Shown: piece after piece, positions 1 through 6,369 of the stretch | Position numbering within the stretch: position 1 is the stretch's first letter | Layout of the letters: each line of letters opens with the position of its first letter | Assembly: GCA_902490095.1 (NCBI GenBank) | Contig: CABUCQ010000043.1 | Span: 1 to 15,383 of the forward strand | From: an uncultured Collinsella sp. | GTDB lineage: Bacteria > Actinomycetota > Coriobacteriia > Coriobacteriales > Coriobacteriaceae | Direction of reading: 5' to 3' | DNA length: 15,383 nt | Program-made: the position numbers and the translations under genes | Notes under the pieces: model-generated | Database searches by the model: none | What the model saw: the letters and a program-made list of their open reading frames with translations, nothing else | Told to the model about the DNA's origin: nothing

Positions 1-39
1 CAGTCGCCGGAGAAGATCCATCCCAAAAATCAGAGCGCG

Positions 40-1983
40 CTAGAACGTTCCGCCGCCGCCTCCGCCGACGCCGCCGCCTCCGCCGCCAGAGAAGCCGCCG
101 CCTCCGCCGCCGCCCGAGCTGTCGGAGCTCGACGCCAGCTCACGGATGCTCTCGTGATACACGTCATCGAACGAATCGAGCGGAGACTCGATACCGTAAT
201 GATGGTAGTACCACCAGTAGCAGGGATAATTGTCATAGAAGCCGTCGGCCTCGCGCACCTCGGGCGGCACGGCCTCGGCAAGCTGACGCAGCACTTCCTT
301 GGAAACACCCAGCGCCACGCCCATCACCAGCAGCTTGTTCCACAGCACCAGATCGCCCGGGACGGCTTCCTTTAGACGAGTGAAGTCCTCGAGCCAATGC
401 TTAAGTGCCTTGCAGCGAGCCGCCACCTCGGCGCCCTCCGGCGTAAAGCGGCGAAACGTAAGGCCCACGCCGATACCCACCAGCACAATCGGCACCGAGA
501 TAACCGCGGCGGTAATGTTCGCCTGTGCGCCATCGGTAAAGAAAATGGATCCCACGGGAACAAAGGCAATCAGGATACCAAGAACCAGGCAAAACACCAT
601 TGCAACAATGCCGTCCGAGGCAACGTACTCGCTATCGGCCAGCTTGCCCTTAACGGTGTTCTGATAGTCCTCGAGCTTATCACCCACGGGTGTAGCGTGC
701 TGCTTGACGTAGTGCTGCAGCTCGTCGAACGTGCGCGAACGGTCACCGTTCTCGTCAGGCTTAGCACCGGCAAAGAAGACCTTGAGCACCATGTGGTCAA
801 TGCCCTTGGCCGACTTCCAGCCCGCATCGCTCACCGTCACACGATACGTCTGCTCTTCTTTTTCACGCCCCAACAGACCCTTCTTGGCCTTGGTCGCGGT
901 CGCCTGCTCCAGCTTAATCACACGGTCGTCAGTGAGCTTCATGAGCGTGGCGATATATGCCTGATCGGGCACCTCGTTCCAACTCATGAGGGCCGAAAGC
1001 ACGGCGGGATGGTCGGCCGAGGGCGCGTCGCGGAAATATTCGTCCTGGAAAAGCGGATTGGGCTTGCGGTGGCGCAGCTTGAGCACAACGATTATGCCGG
1101 TAAAGGCCACCGCTGCGACAACACTTAGCACGCCAAGCGCATTGGCAATCATGCGAGCATGAGCGCGGCGGGCGTTAGCTTCGTCAGCCCATTCTTTCTC
1201 TTCGCTCAGGATCGTTGACATGCGCTCTTCGCCCGAGGCGGCAAGCTGCGGCACCCAGTCGCTGGGGAAGGCGATGCGCGCCTCGGCGAATTCGCCCTGA
1301 TGCACGCAGGGAATGGTATAGGTGACCATGGGCTCGTCCTCATCGAGTGACACGTCGCCCGTCAGCGGGCCGTGGCCCCATGCGCGGAAGTTATCGCCCT
1401 TGACGGCCGCCGTCCCGGCAGCGGCATTTGCGAAGCGCACTTCCATCTCGACATCGTCGGAATCCGCAGACCAGCCGTCACCCACGAACTTCCAATAGAG
1501 CTCGGCGGTATCGGCCCAGTTCATGACCGCACCGGTCATGGTGTAGCTCACGTAATAGGTCGCGCTGTCGCCGCTCTCGTGAGGGCTGAATACCTTAATC
1601 TTTACGCCGTCACCGCTCTGCTCAACCGTATAGACGCCAGAGTCACCCTTGTTCGCGCTATCCACTTTGTTAAACGCGGTGTCCTCTTCCTCGACACTCA
1701 GCACGTCGACGCCCGCCGAGCCACCCTGCTGGTTGGAGCCCGTATTGATCTCCCAAAACACGCCGTTGATGTCGTCATCGAAATCAAACTGGCGTCCCTC
1801 GACAACGGTCAGCGATCCATCGGCCTCGACCGTGGCACTGATATAGGTTTGGGTCATGGAGTAGCCGTCGGCGTGCGCGGCGACAGGCAGCAGCAACAAC
1901 GCAAGCGCGACGAGCACGCAGACGGAAGCGAATCGCGCAAACAGGTGGCGCTGCCGACTGACTTTGGCGACGAGGGTGTTCAT
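40..1983 (-). CDS. DUF2207 family membrane protein with glycine-rich tail
   Basis: A 647-aa membrane protein of unknown biochemical role. Residues 14-37 are a signal peptide-like helix ending in AHA, with cleavage likely just after it. An extracytoplasmic beta-rich domain (about 40-270) resembles the DUF2207 N-terminal region. A membrane helix spans about 281-302, followed by a cytoplasmic domain, two further helices (about 457-482 and 488-508) and a conserved-looking block RRFTPEGAEVAARCKALKHW from 511. The C-terminus (about 624-645) is almost pure glycine, as is common in this family. I chose the ATG at 1983 because AAGGATG precedes it at good spacing and the signal peptide follows; an in-frame ATG 21 codons upstream lacks this. 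The gene is transcribed away from gluQ and no partner is visible. Family membership is fairly sure, function is not. Confidence 0.88.
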   Translation of the reverse strand: MNTLVAKVSRQRHLFARFASVCVLVALALLLLPVAAHADGYSMTQTYISATVEADGSLTVVEGRQFDFDDDINGVFWEINTGSNQQGGSAGVDVLSVEEEDTAFNKVDSANKGDSGVYTVEQSGDGVKIKVFSPHESGDSATYYVSYTMTGAVMNWADTAELYWKFVGDGWSADSDDVEMEVRFANAAAGTAAVKGDNFRAWGHGPLTGDVSLDEDEPMVTYTIPCVHQGEFAEARIAFPSDWVPQLAASGEERMSTILSEEKEWADEANARRAHARMIANALGVLSVVAAVAFTGIIVVLKLRHRKPNPLFQDEYFRDAPSADHPAVLSALMSWNEVPDQAYIATLMKLTDDRVIKLEQATATKAKKGLLGREKEEQTYRVTVSDAGWKSAKGIDHMVLKVFFAGAKPDENGDRSRTFDELQHYVKQHATPVGDKLEDYQNTVKGKLADSEYVASDGIVAMVFCLVLGILIAFVPVGSIFFTDGAQANITAAVISVPIVLVGIGVGLTFRRFTPEGAEVAARCKALKHWLEDFTRLKEAVPGDLVLWNKLLVMGVALGVSKEVLRQLAEAVPPEVREADGFYDNYPCYWWYYHHYGIESPLDSFDDVYHESIRELASSSDSSGGGGGGGFSGGGGGGVGGGGGGTF

Positions 1984-2017
1984 AGGCACATCCTTTATCT
2001 GTGGTACCGACAGCGTT

Positions 2018-2089
2018 ATTGTCCCACGTTTGCGAGCGTACGACACGACCGTCTAGGCAAGCGGAACGTCAAATGGGACAAAAGTCCCA
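2018..2089. promoter_or_regulatory. Possible operator region with TGGGAC/GTCCCA palindromes
   Basis: Directly upstream of the DUF2207 gene, GTCCCA or its complement TGGGAC occurs at 2021-2026, 2074-2079 and 2084-2089; a further copy lies at 2180-2185. The middle pair forms the perfect palindrome TGGGACAAAAGTCCCA (2074-2089). The copy at 2021 overlaps a weak minus-strand -10 candidate, GACAAT (2018-2023). Repeated dyad half-sites over a promoter suggest a repressor or activator site, but no regulator is known. The promoter itself is weak by sequence. Confidence 0.3.
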
Positions 2090-2109
2090 CCCTCGACCGG
2101 CACCTAGAA

Positions 2110-2144
2110 AATGATCTATTGGGGACGGAGGAAAACGGATCATT
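2110..2144. repeat. Short palindromic element (AATGATC...GATCATT)
   Basis: AATGATC at 2110-2116 is inverted as GATCATT at 2138-2144 around a G-rich core that contains GGGGACGG. It lies in a gene-free stretch. The composition suggests a short dispersed palindromic repeat or a degraded mobile element; one copy in one window cannot settle this. The rest of 2145-2290 shows no credible gene. Confidence 0.3.
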
Positions 2145-2290
2145 GGGTTGAACCGACGGACTGCAACAAATTTGTCGTTTGGGACGCTCTTTGGCCGAGT
2201 CCTGCGCCAGCAATAGATACCACTTCACAGCTCCGTCACAGGTGTAGCGGCTTTGTGTGGGCGCGGCATGCGCTGATTGAGCCACCAGTC

Positions 2291-2402
2291 AAGGGGCATA
2301 AAGCAGTTGAGCGAAAACGGTTTGCCCCTTTCCCGTTCGCTCGAGGATCATGTCCCCCTTTTCCGCGGAAACCCCGGCAGTTGCGAAGAGCTGCCGGGGT
2401 TT
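2291..2402 (+). ncRNA. Candidate structured RNA: pseudoknot followed by terminator
   Basis: On the plus strand, a hairpin can form between 2307-2315 (TTGAGCGAA) and 2336-2344 (TTCGCTCGA, one G-U pair). It extends through CGG (2318-2320) with CCG (2333-2335) across a two-base bulge. The hairpin loop at 2321-2332 holds TGCCCCTT (2323-2330), the exact complement of AAGGGGCA at 2291-2298, so an H-type pseudoknot is possible. A strong intrinsic terminator follows at 2369-2402. No gene ends here: the left gene points away and gluQ starts downstream. The arrangement resembles a small RNA or an attenuated leader. No clear promoter was found and the match to a known class is nil. Confidence 0.33.
2369..2402. 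terminator. Strong intrinsic terminator in divergent intergenic region
   Basis: A 12-bp perfect stem pairs AAACCCCGGCAG (2369-2380) with CTGCCGGGGTTT (2391-2402) around a 10-nt loop, followed by TCTGTT on the plus strand. Read on the minus strand the stem is also preceded and followed by A/T runs, so it could act both ways. It does not close any recognisable gene, which makes an unseen transcript likely. Confidence 0.72.
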
Positions 2403-2526
2403 CTGTTGTCTAAGGTGCCATGTTGATAGACAGGAATCAAAGCACCGAGCCTGCGGCCCACCATACGCAATGCGGGGCCTCGACAACTTGCGGACCACAG
2501 TGACGCCTCCCCATCGCGCCCCGCGC

Positions 2527-2532
2527 TATACT
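2527..2532 (+). promoter_or_regulatory. -10 box of gluQ, placed for a leaderless transcript
   Basis: TATACT lies 7 nt before the gluQ ATG at 2540, so transcription would start at or next to the A of the start codon. No Shine-Dalgarno sequence lies before that ATG. No good -35 hexamer is visible. Both observations support leaderless initiation. Confidence 0.5.
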
Positions 2533-2539
2533 CGTCCGC

Positions 2540-3544
2540 ATGGATATCAACGCACGCAACATAGCAACGCCCGCCGCGGACGCGCCAACGACGGCTCCCT
2601 CCCCCGCACCTGTCGTGGGCCGTTTTGCCCCGTCGCCCTCGGGCCGCATGCACCTGGGCAACGTGTTCAGCTGCCTGTGCTCGTGGCTTTCGGCCCGCAG
2701 CCAGGGCGGCAGCATCGTGTTGCGCATCGAGGACCTGGACGATCGCTGTAAGCGCCCGGAACTTGCCGCTCAGCTCATCGACGACCTAGCCTGGTTGGGG
2801 CTCGAGTGGGACGAAGGCCCCTACTACCAGCACGATCGCCTAGACCTGTACGAGAGCGCCCTGCGCCAGCTGCAAGACGCCGGCCTCACCTATCCCTGTT
2901 TTTGCACGCGTGCCGAACTCCACGCCGCGAGCGCACCGCACGCCAGCGACGGCACGCCCATCTACCGCGGCGCCTGCAGAGGTCTTTCTGCTGAAGAAAT
3001 CACCCGCCGCAGTGCCCTGCGTGCTCCGGCCACGCGCCTGCGCGTGCCCACCGTCGACGACCTCGCCAGCGACGTGATCGAATTCGTGGACCGCACGTAC
3101 GGAGCCCAATGCGAAGCACTCGCCACCGAGTGCGGTGACTTTTTGGTGCGCCGCAGCGACGGCGTTTTTGCCTATCAGCTGGCCGTGGTGGTCGACGACG
3201 CTGCCATGGGCGTCACCGAGATCGTACGCGGATGCGACCTGCTTGGTTCCACGCCGCGCCAGATCTATCTGCAACATCTGCTGGGACTGCCCACACCGCG
3301 CTACGCGCACATTCCGCTGCTCATGTCGCCGGACGGCCGCCGCCTTTCCAAGCGCGATCGCGATCTGGACCTGGGCGAACTCCGCGCTCGCTTTGGCACG
3401 CCCGAGGCGCTGCTGGGCTGGCTCGCCGGGCAAACAGGCATCGCGCCGGACACCACGCCGCGTACCGCCGAGCAGCTGGTCGAGCACTTTAGCTGGGACG
3501 TCATCCGCGCGCATCGGGAAAACATCACTGTAACGGTCGAGTAG
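2540..3544 (+). CDS. gluQ: Glutamyl-Q tRNA(Asp) synthetase
   Basis: A 334-aa class I synthetase paralogue. The family activates glutamate and attaches it to the queuosine base at the wobble position of tRNA(Asp), without tRNA for activation. Visible hallmarks are RFAPSPSGRMHLGN (28-41, HIGH-type signature), the zinc-site pattern PCFC at 119-122 with Tyr142 and Cys146, and RRLSKRD (267-273, KMSKS-type). The protein stops soon after the catalytic domain and lacks the anticodon-binding half of a true GluRS, matching the usual 290-340 aa for GluQ-RS. The first 25 residues form an Ala/Pro-rich extension that would fit a leaderless start. It is convergent with the broken phosphoesterase gene, with only 15 bp between the stop codons and no terminator seen there. 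Confidence 0.93.
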   Translation: MDINARNIATPAADAPTTAPSPAPVVGRFAPSPSGRMHLGNVFSCLCSWLSARSQGGSIVLRIEDLDDRCKRPELAAQLIDDLAWLGLEWDEGPYYQHDRLDLYESALRQLQDAGLTYPCFCTRAELHAASAPHASDGTPIYRGACRGLSAEEITRRSALRAPATRLRVPTVDDLASDVIEFVDRTYGAQCEALATECGDFLVRRSDGVFAYQLAVVVDDAAMGVTEIVRGCDLLGSTPRQIYLQHLLGLPTPRYAHIPLLMSPDGRRLSKRDRDLDLGELRARFGTPEALLGWLAGQTGIAPDTTPRTAEQLVEHFSWDVIRAHRENITVTVE

Positions 3545-3559
3545 CCAGCCACCCCGCCT

Positions 3560-4299
3560 CTACGCAACATCCCAGGGCTGGAGTTCGTCGCCCAAGCGAA
3601 CGATGCAGTCGTAGAGCACGGTGTGACGCTCGGCCGGGTTGGTATCCCGATGAAAATGCCCGTAGTACCAGCGCTTGTAGTCCAAGCGGTCTTCCAGCTC
3701 ATCGAAAAATGCCGTAAGCCGATCAACGGCGGGGCAATTCCAGCCGGGCGCCGGATAGAGCGTGGGCGAGAGCATGCGCGTAGCGCAGGTGTGGGTGATC
3801 ACGTAGTCGACCTTCCAGCCCATGCTCTCGAGCTTTGCCCGCGCCTCCTCAAAGTTGCGCTCGTCCGGCAGCTCCTGCGGCCACCAGCTGGAATACGGAA
3901 TGCGGTATTCCTTATCCACGCTCGTGGCGCCGCCCATGGTAAAGATCGTTGAGCCGTCGAGCTTGAGCCGTCGAGCTCAAAAACCTCGCCGCGCGTCAGG
4001 CGTCGGATGGGCGAGGTGTCCGACAGGCGCTGCGTCAGGCCGCCGTGCCACAGTTCCATGGGACGCTCCGCCCAGTGATCGAAACGTTCGTGGTTGCCGT
4101 CGACGAACAGCAACGTATAGGGGCGCGACTCCAGCCAAGCGATATCGGCGCATTCCTCGGCAGAGAAATCCCACGGAAAGCCAAAGTCGCCCGCGACAAT
4201 CAGATAGTCGTCGCTCGTCAGACTATCCCCAAGCTCCCAGTCGCGCAGCTTTTGCATGTCGACCCCACCGTGAATGTCGCCCGTCACATAGACCGTCAT
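3560..4299 (-). pseudogene. Metallophosphoesterase gene frameshifted by a 14-bp duplication
   Basis: Two minus-strand frames together encode one calcineurin-like phosphoesterase. The first part starts at 4299 with MTVYVTGDIHGG and carries GDFG and GNHE metal-binding motifs; the second part carries THTC and GHFH. They are separated by an exact 14-bp tandem duplication (3950-3977), which shifts the frame. Removing one copy gives 726 bp, 242 codons including stop, and restores the reading VFELDGSTIFTMGGA. As written, the first frame runs on to a stop at 3799 and loses the last two metal motifs, so the product should be inactive. Start support is modest: only GGGAAG well upstream of ATG. It could be a true pseudogene, a reversible slippage switch or an assembly error. 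The substrate is unknown. Confidence 0.85.
3950..3977. repeat. 14-bp perfect tandem duplication
   Basis: TGAGCCGTCGAGCT occurs at 3950-3963 and again at 3964-3977 with no mismatch. Fourteen bases is not a multiple of three, so it disrupts the surrounding phosphoesterase frame. The identity of the copies points to a recent event. Confidence 0.95.
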
Positions 4300-4384
4300 C
4301 GGATTACCACTTCCCTGCAAGTCGCTAGCCCACATTCTGCACGATCACTAAGCCAACCGTTCCAGCCCTTCCATCCTTTAGGAC

Positions 4385-4624
4385 CTACCCCTCGTTCTTC
4401 CATCCAAACGGGTCGAGCACCCAAAAAATCAGATCGAACACGCCGCCGGTCATCATGGCGCCGGCAAGGGCCATGCAAACGTGCAGAGAGCTAACACTTC
4501 GGAGCACGTCGAATGGCCCCAGAACAGCCAGCAGCGCGACCGCTGCGCCGGCTACGCACAGCGCGAGGCACGGCCCCGCGTCCTTAACGCACTTCTTTGC
4601 GAGATGCTTTGCGTTGTCACTCAT
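4385..4624 (-). CDS. Small two-helix membrane protein, unknown function
   Basis: A 79-aa protein with no family that I recognise. Hydrophobic helices span about 18-36 and 48-70. Lysine-rich residues (6-14) precede the first helix, and the C-terminus is short and polar (DPFGWKNEG). The start at 4624 is favoured over upstream ATGs in the same frame because AAGGAG lies 10 nt before it and the upstream 50 codons look non-coding. It lies 85 bp upstream of the broken phosphoesterase on the same strand, so the two may be co-transcribed. A hairpin topology with both ends on one side is likely. Confidence 0.66.
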   Translation of the reverse strand: MSDNAKHLAKKCVKDAGPCLALCVAGAAVALLAVLGPFDVLRSVSSLHVCMALAGAMMTGGVFDLIFWVLDPFGWKNEG

Positions 4625-4836
4625 CGGTATCGAACTCCTTAGAGGGTCGTTATTCAGACGCATGCCGCCGCGGCAGAGCGGGGCGGCAGGGTAAGTGTCA
4701 CATGCTGTGCGGACATCAATGGAGAAACCGCCTGCTCGACCAACCTTTGACGCCGTTTTGCACCGGCACCACATCCCCCGCTATCGAGGTCTAATACTTT
4801 TCCCACCGCTACTCAAAAACTCATCCAACATTAATC

Positions 4837-4864
4837 TTGGCTCAAGAATCGCTTAATCTATAAC
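4837..4864 (+). promoter_or_regulatory. Promoter of the DUF4342 / two-component operon
   Basis: TTGGCT (4837-4842) and TATAAC (4859-4864) are spaced 16 bp apart in a locally AT-rich patch, unlike the surrounding GC-rich DNA. A second -10-like box, TATAGA, lies at 4871-4876. The start codon at 4978 leaves a leader of roughly 100 nt. The stretch 4625-4836 shows no gene or other signal. Confidence 0.45.
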
Positions 4865-4892
4865 CTGCACTATAGAGTTCGACCAAGGGCGG

Positions 4893-4947
4893 GGCGGCGT
4901 CACGCAGGCCGCCGAACGCAACGCTCGCGCCCGGGCAAATCGCCCGG
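4893..4947 (+). other. Two GC-rich hairpins in the 5' untranslated leader
   Basis: GGCGGC (4893-4898) pairs with GCCGCC (4908-4913), and CCGGGC (4931-4936) pairs with GCCCGG (4942-4947). Both lie between the predicted promoter and the ribosome-binding site. Neither is followed by a T run, so they are not intrinsic terminators. They may affect mRNA stability or translation. Confidence 0.35.
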
Positions 4948-4977
4948 CGTCGCGCCCATCGAACGAAAGGATAGGTC

Positions 4978-5565
4978 ATGGACGACCTCGAAAAAGTTGA
5001 AACCATCCGCACCAAGTGCAACGTGAGCTACACCGATGCCAAAGCCGCGCTCGACGCCGCCGACGGCAACGTTCTGGATGCCATCATTTGGCTCGAGTCG
5101 CAGGGCAAGACACAGACCACGTCGGCGCACGCCGCCACCGAGTCCGCGCCAGCCGATGAGCCCTCGGCCGAGATGGTCGCCGCGCAGGCCGCCTACGAAA
5201 AGTCGAGCGAAAAGACCGACTTCTCCAAGAAGATGGACAGCGTGTGGGAGTACCTCAAAAAGCTCTTCCGCCTGAGTCTGGACACCAAGTTTATCGCCAC
5301 GCGCCGCGATGCGATCATCCTCAACATTCCCATCCTGATTCCCATCGTCGCGCTGTTTGCTTGGGGCGCCACGATATGGCTGATGCTCATCGTCGCGCTG
5401 TTTGCCTGGGGCGCCACGATATGGCTGATGCTGATTGGCCTGTTCTTTGGCATGCGTTACCGCATCGATAGCGACGGCGACGTACCCGGCAGCATCAACA
5501 ACCTTATGAATCACGCTGCCGATGCCGCGGACGACATCAAGCAAAATCTCAACGACGACAAGTAA
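4978..5565 (+). CDS. DUF4342 protein with UBA-like domain and membrane segment
   Basis: A 195-aa protein. Residues 1-44 (for example VSYTDAKAALDAADGNVLDA) match the UBA-like three-helix fold seen at the N-terminus of DUF4342 proteins. A polar Ala/Glu/Ser linker follows (45-100), then a hydrophobic region (about 113-157) flanked by TRRD and RYRID. The hydrophobic region contains a 15-residue tandem duplication, so it is longer than the family form I would expect and may now cross the membrane one extra time. The start has AAAGGAT 7 nt upstream. It is the first gene of an operon with the response regulator 18 bp downstream, suggesting a sensory or accessory role at the membrane. No biochemical function is established. 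Confidence 0.82.
   Translation: MDDLEKVETIRTKCNVSYTDAKAALDAADGNVLDAIIWLESQGKTQTTSAHAATESAPADEPSAEMVAAQAAYEKSSEKTDFSKKMDSVWEYLKKLFRLSLDTKFIATRRDAIILNIPILIPIVALFAWGATIWLMLIVALFAWGATIWLMLIGLFFGMRYRIDSDGDVPGSINNLMNHAADAADDIKQNLNDDK
5344..5433 (+). repeat. 45-bp in-frame tandem duplication in a membrane segment
   Basis: The unit at 5344-5388 is repeated at 5389-5433 with only two base differences, one silent T/C and one C/G at the end of the unit. Each copy encodes IVALFAWGATIWLML. The reading frame is preserved. The near identity indicates a fairly recent duplication. Confidence 0.93.
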
Positions 5566-5583
5566 TCGCAGACGGGGGCACGC

Positions 5584-6369
5584 ATGGCACGGATCCTGAT
5601 CGTAGAGGACGAGGAGAAAATCGCCCGCTTTGTGACGCTCGAGCTGGAGCACGAGGGCTACCAGGTGGAGCACGCCGCCGACGGCCGCACCGCCGTGGAC
5701 CTGGCGCTGGAGCGCAACTACGATCTGATTCTGCTCGATGTGCTGTTGCCGCAGCTCAACGGCATGGAGGTGCTGCGACGCGTCCGCAAGCACAAGGATG
5801 TACCGGTAATCATGGTCACCGCGCGCGATGCCGTGATGGACAAGGTGGCCGGGCTCGATGCCGGCGCCGACGATTACCTGACCAAGCCGTTTGCGATTGA
5901 GGAGCTGTTCGCACGGATCCGCGTGGCGTTGAAGCGCTCGGAGGCCGTGCGGGCGGCTTCGGGCGTTGGCGGCGTTGGAGCCGGGACGGGCGCGGCAGGC
6001 GGCACGGGTGTCGGCGCCACTGCGATGCCCCCGGTCAGTGACTCGACCCAGGTTTCCGCCTCGCTCTCCCCCGCCACGCTCGCCGTGGGCTCGGTTGCGC
6101 TCGACCCCGACCGCCGCGAAGTCACGGTCGGCGGCTCGCCCATTGCGCTCACGGCCCGCGAGTTCGATGTCCTCGCCCTGCTTATGGCGCATGCCGAGAC
6201 CGTGCTCACGCGCGAACGCATCGCGCACGAAGCGCTGGGCTACGAATACATGGGCGACACCAACAACGTCGACGTGCACATCGCGCATCTACGCGCCAAG
6301 ATCGAGGACGCCGGCGGCGCCCGCATCATCCAGACCGTGCGCGGGGTGGGCTATGTCTGCCGCGCGTAA
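5584..6369 (+). CDS. OmpR/PhoB-family response regulator
   Basis: A 261-aa DNA-binding response regulator. The receiver domain (1-120) has the acidic pair Glu8/Asp9, phospho-acceptor Asp52, Thr79 and Lys101 in LTKPF. The C-terminal part (about 160-260) is a winged helix with LTAREFDVLALL, NNVDVHIAHLR and QTVRGVGYVCRA, the standard DNA-recognition and wing motifs. Between them lies an unusually long Gly/Ala/Ser/Thr-rich linker (about 121-160). A GGGG sequence precedes the ATG. The histidine kinase gene starts inside its last codons, so the two are translationally coupled and surely form a cognate pair. The target genes are unknown; autoregulation of this operon is usual for the family but not shown here. 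Confidence 0.96.
   Translation: MARILIVEDEEKIARFVTLELEHEGYQVEHAADGRTAVDLALERNYDLILLDVLLPQLNGMEVLRRVRKHKDVPVIMVTARDAVMDKVAGLDAGADDYLTKPFAIEELFARIRVALKRSEAVRAASGVGGVGAGTGAAGGTGVGATAMPPVSDSTQVSASLSPATLAVGSVALDPDRREVTVGGSPIALTAREFDVLALLMAHAETVLTRERIAHEALGYEYMGDTNNVDVHIAHLRAKIEDAGGARIIQTVRGVGYVCRA

Noticed and set aside
46..120. Apparent GCC triplet repeat
   Set aside because: It is the coding sequence of the glycine-rich tail of the DUF2207 protein, a common family trait.
2120..2290. Possible tmRNA, RNase P or SRP RNA because of GGGGACGG and CCACCA
   Set aside because: None of the conserved cores of these RNAs is present; CCACCA at 2281 is isolated and not next to a T-arm or acceptor stem.
4371..4384. 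Terminator between the small membrane protein and the broken phosphoesterase
   Set aside because: Only a 3-bp stem (TCC/GGA) can be drawn there and no T run follows.
4900..6288. 462-codon open frame on the minus strand across the DUF4342 and response regulator genes
   Set aside because: It is antisense to two genes with clear domains, has low-complexity His/Arg/Gly composition, and results from high GC content removing stop codons.
5966..6352. N-terminal extension of the histidine kinase frame
   Set aside because: This part only reads the response regulator DNA in another frame; the ATG at 6353 has a good ribosome-binding site.
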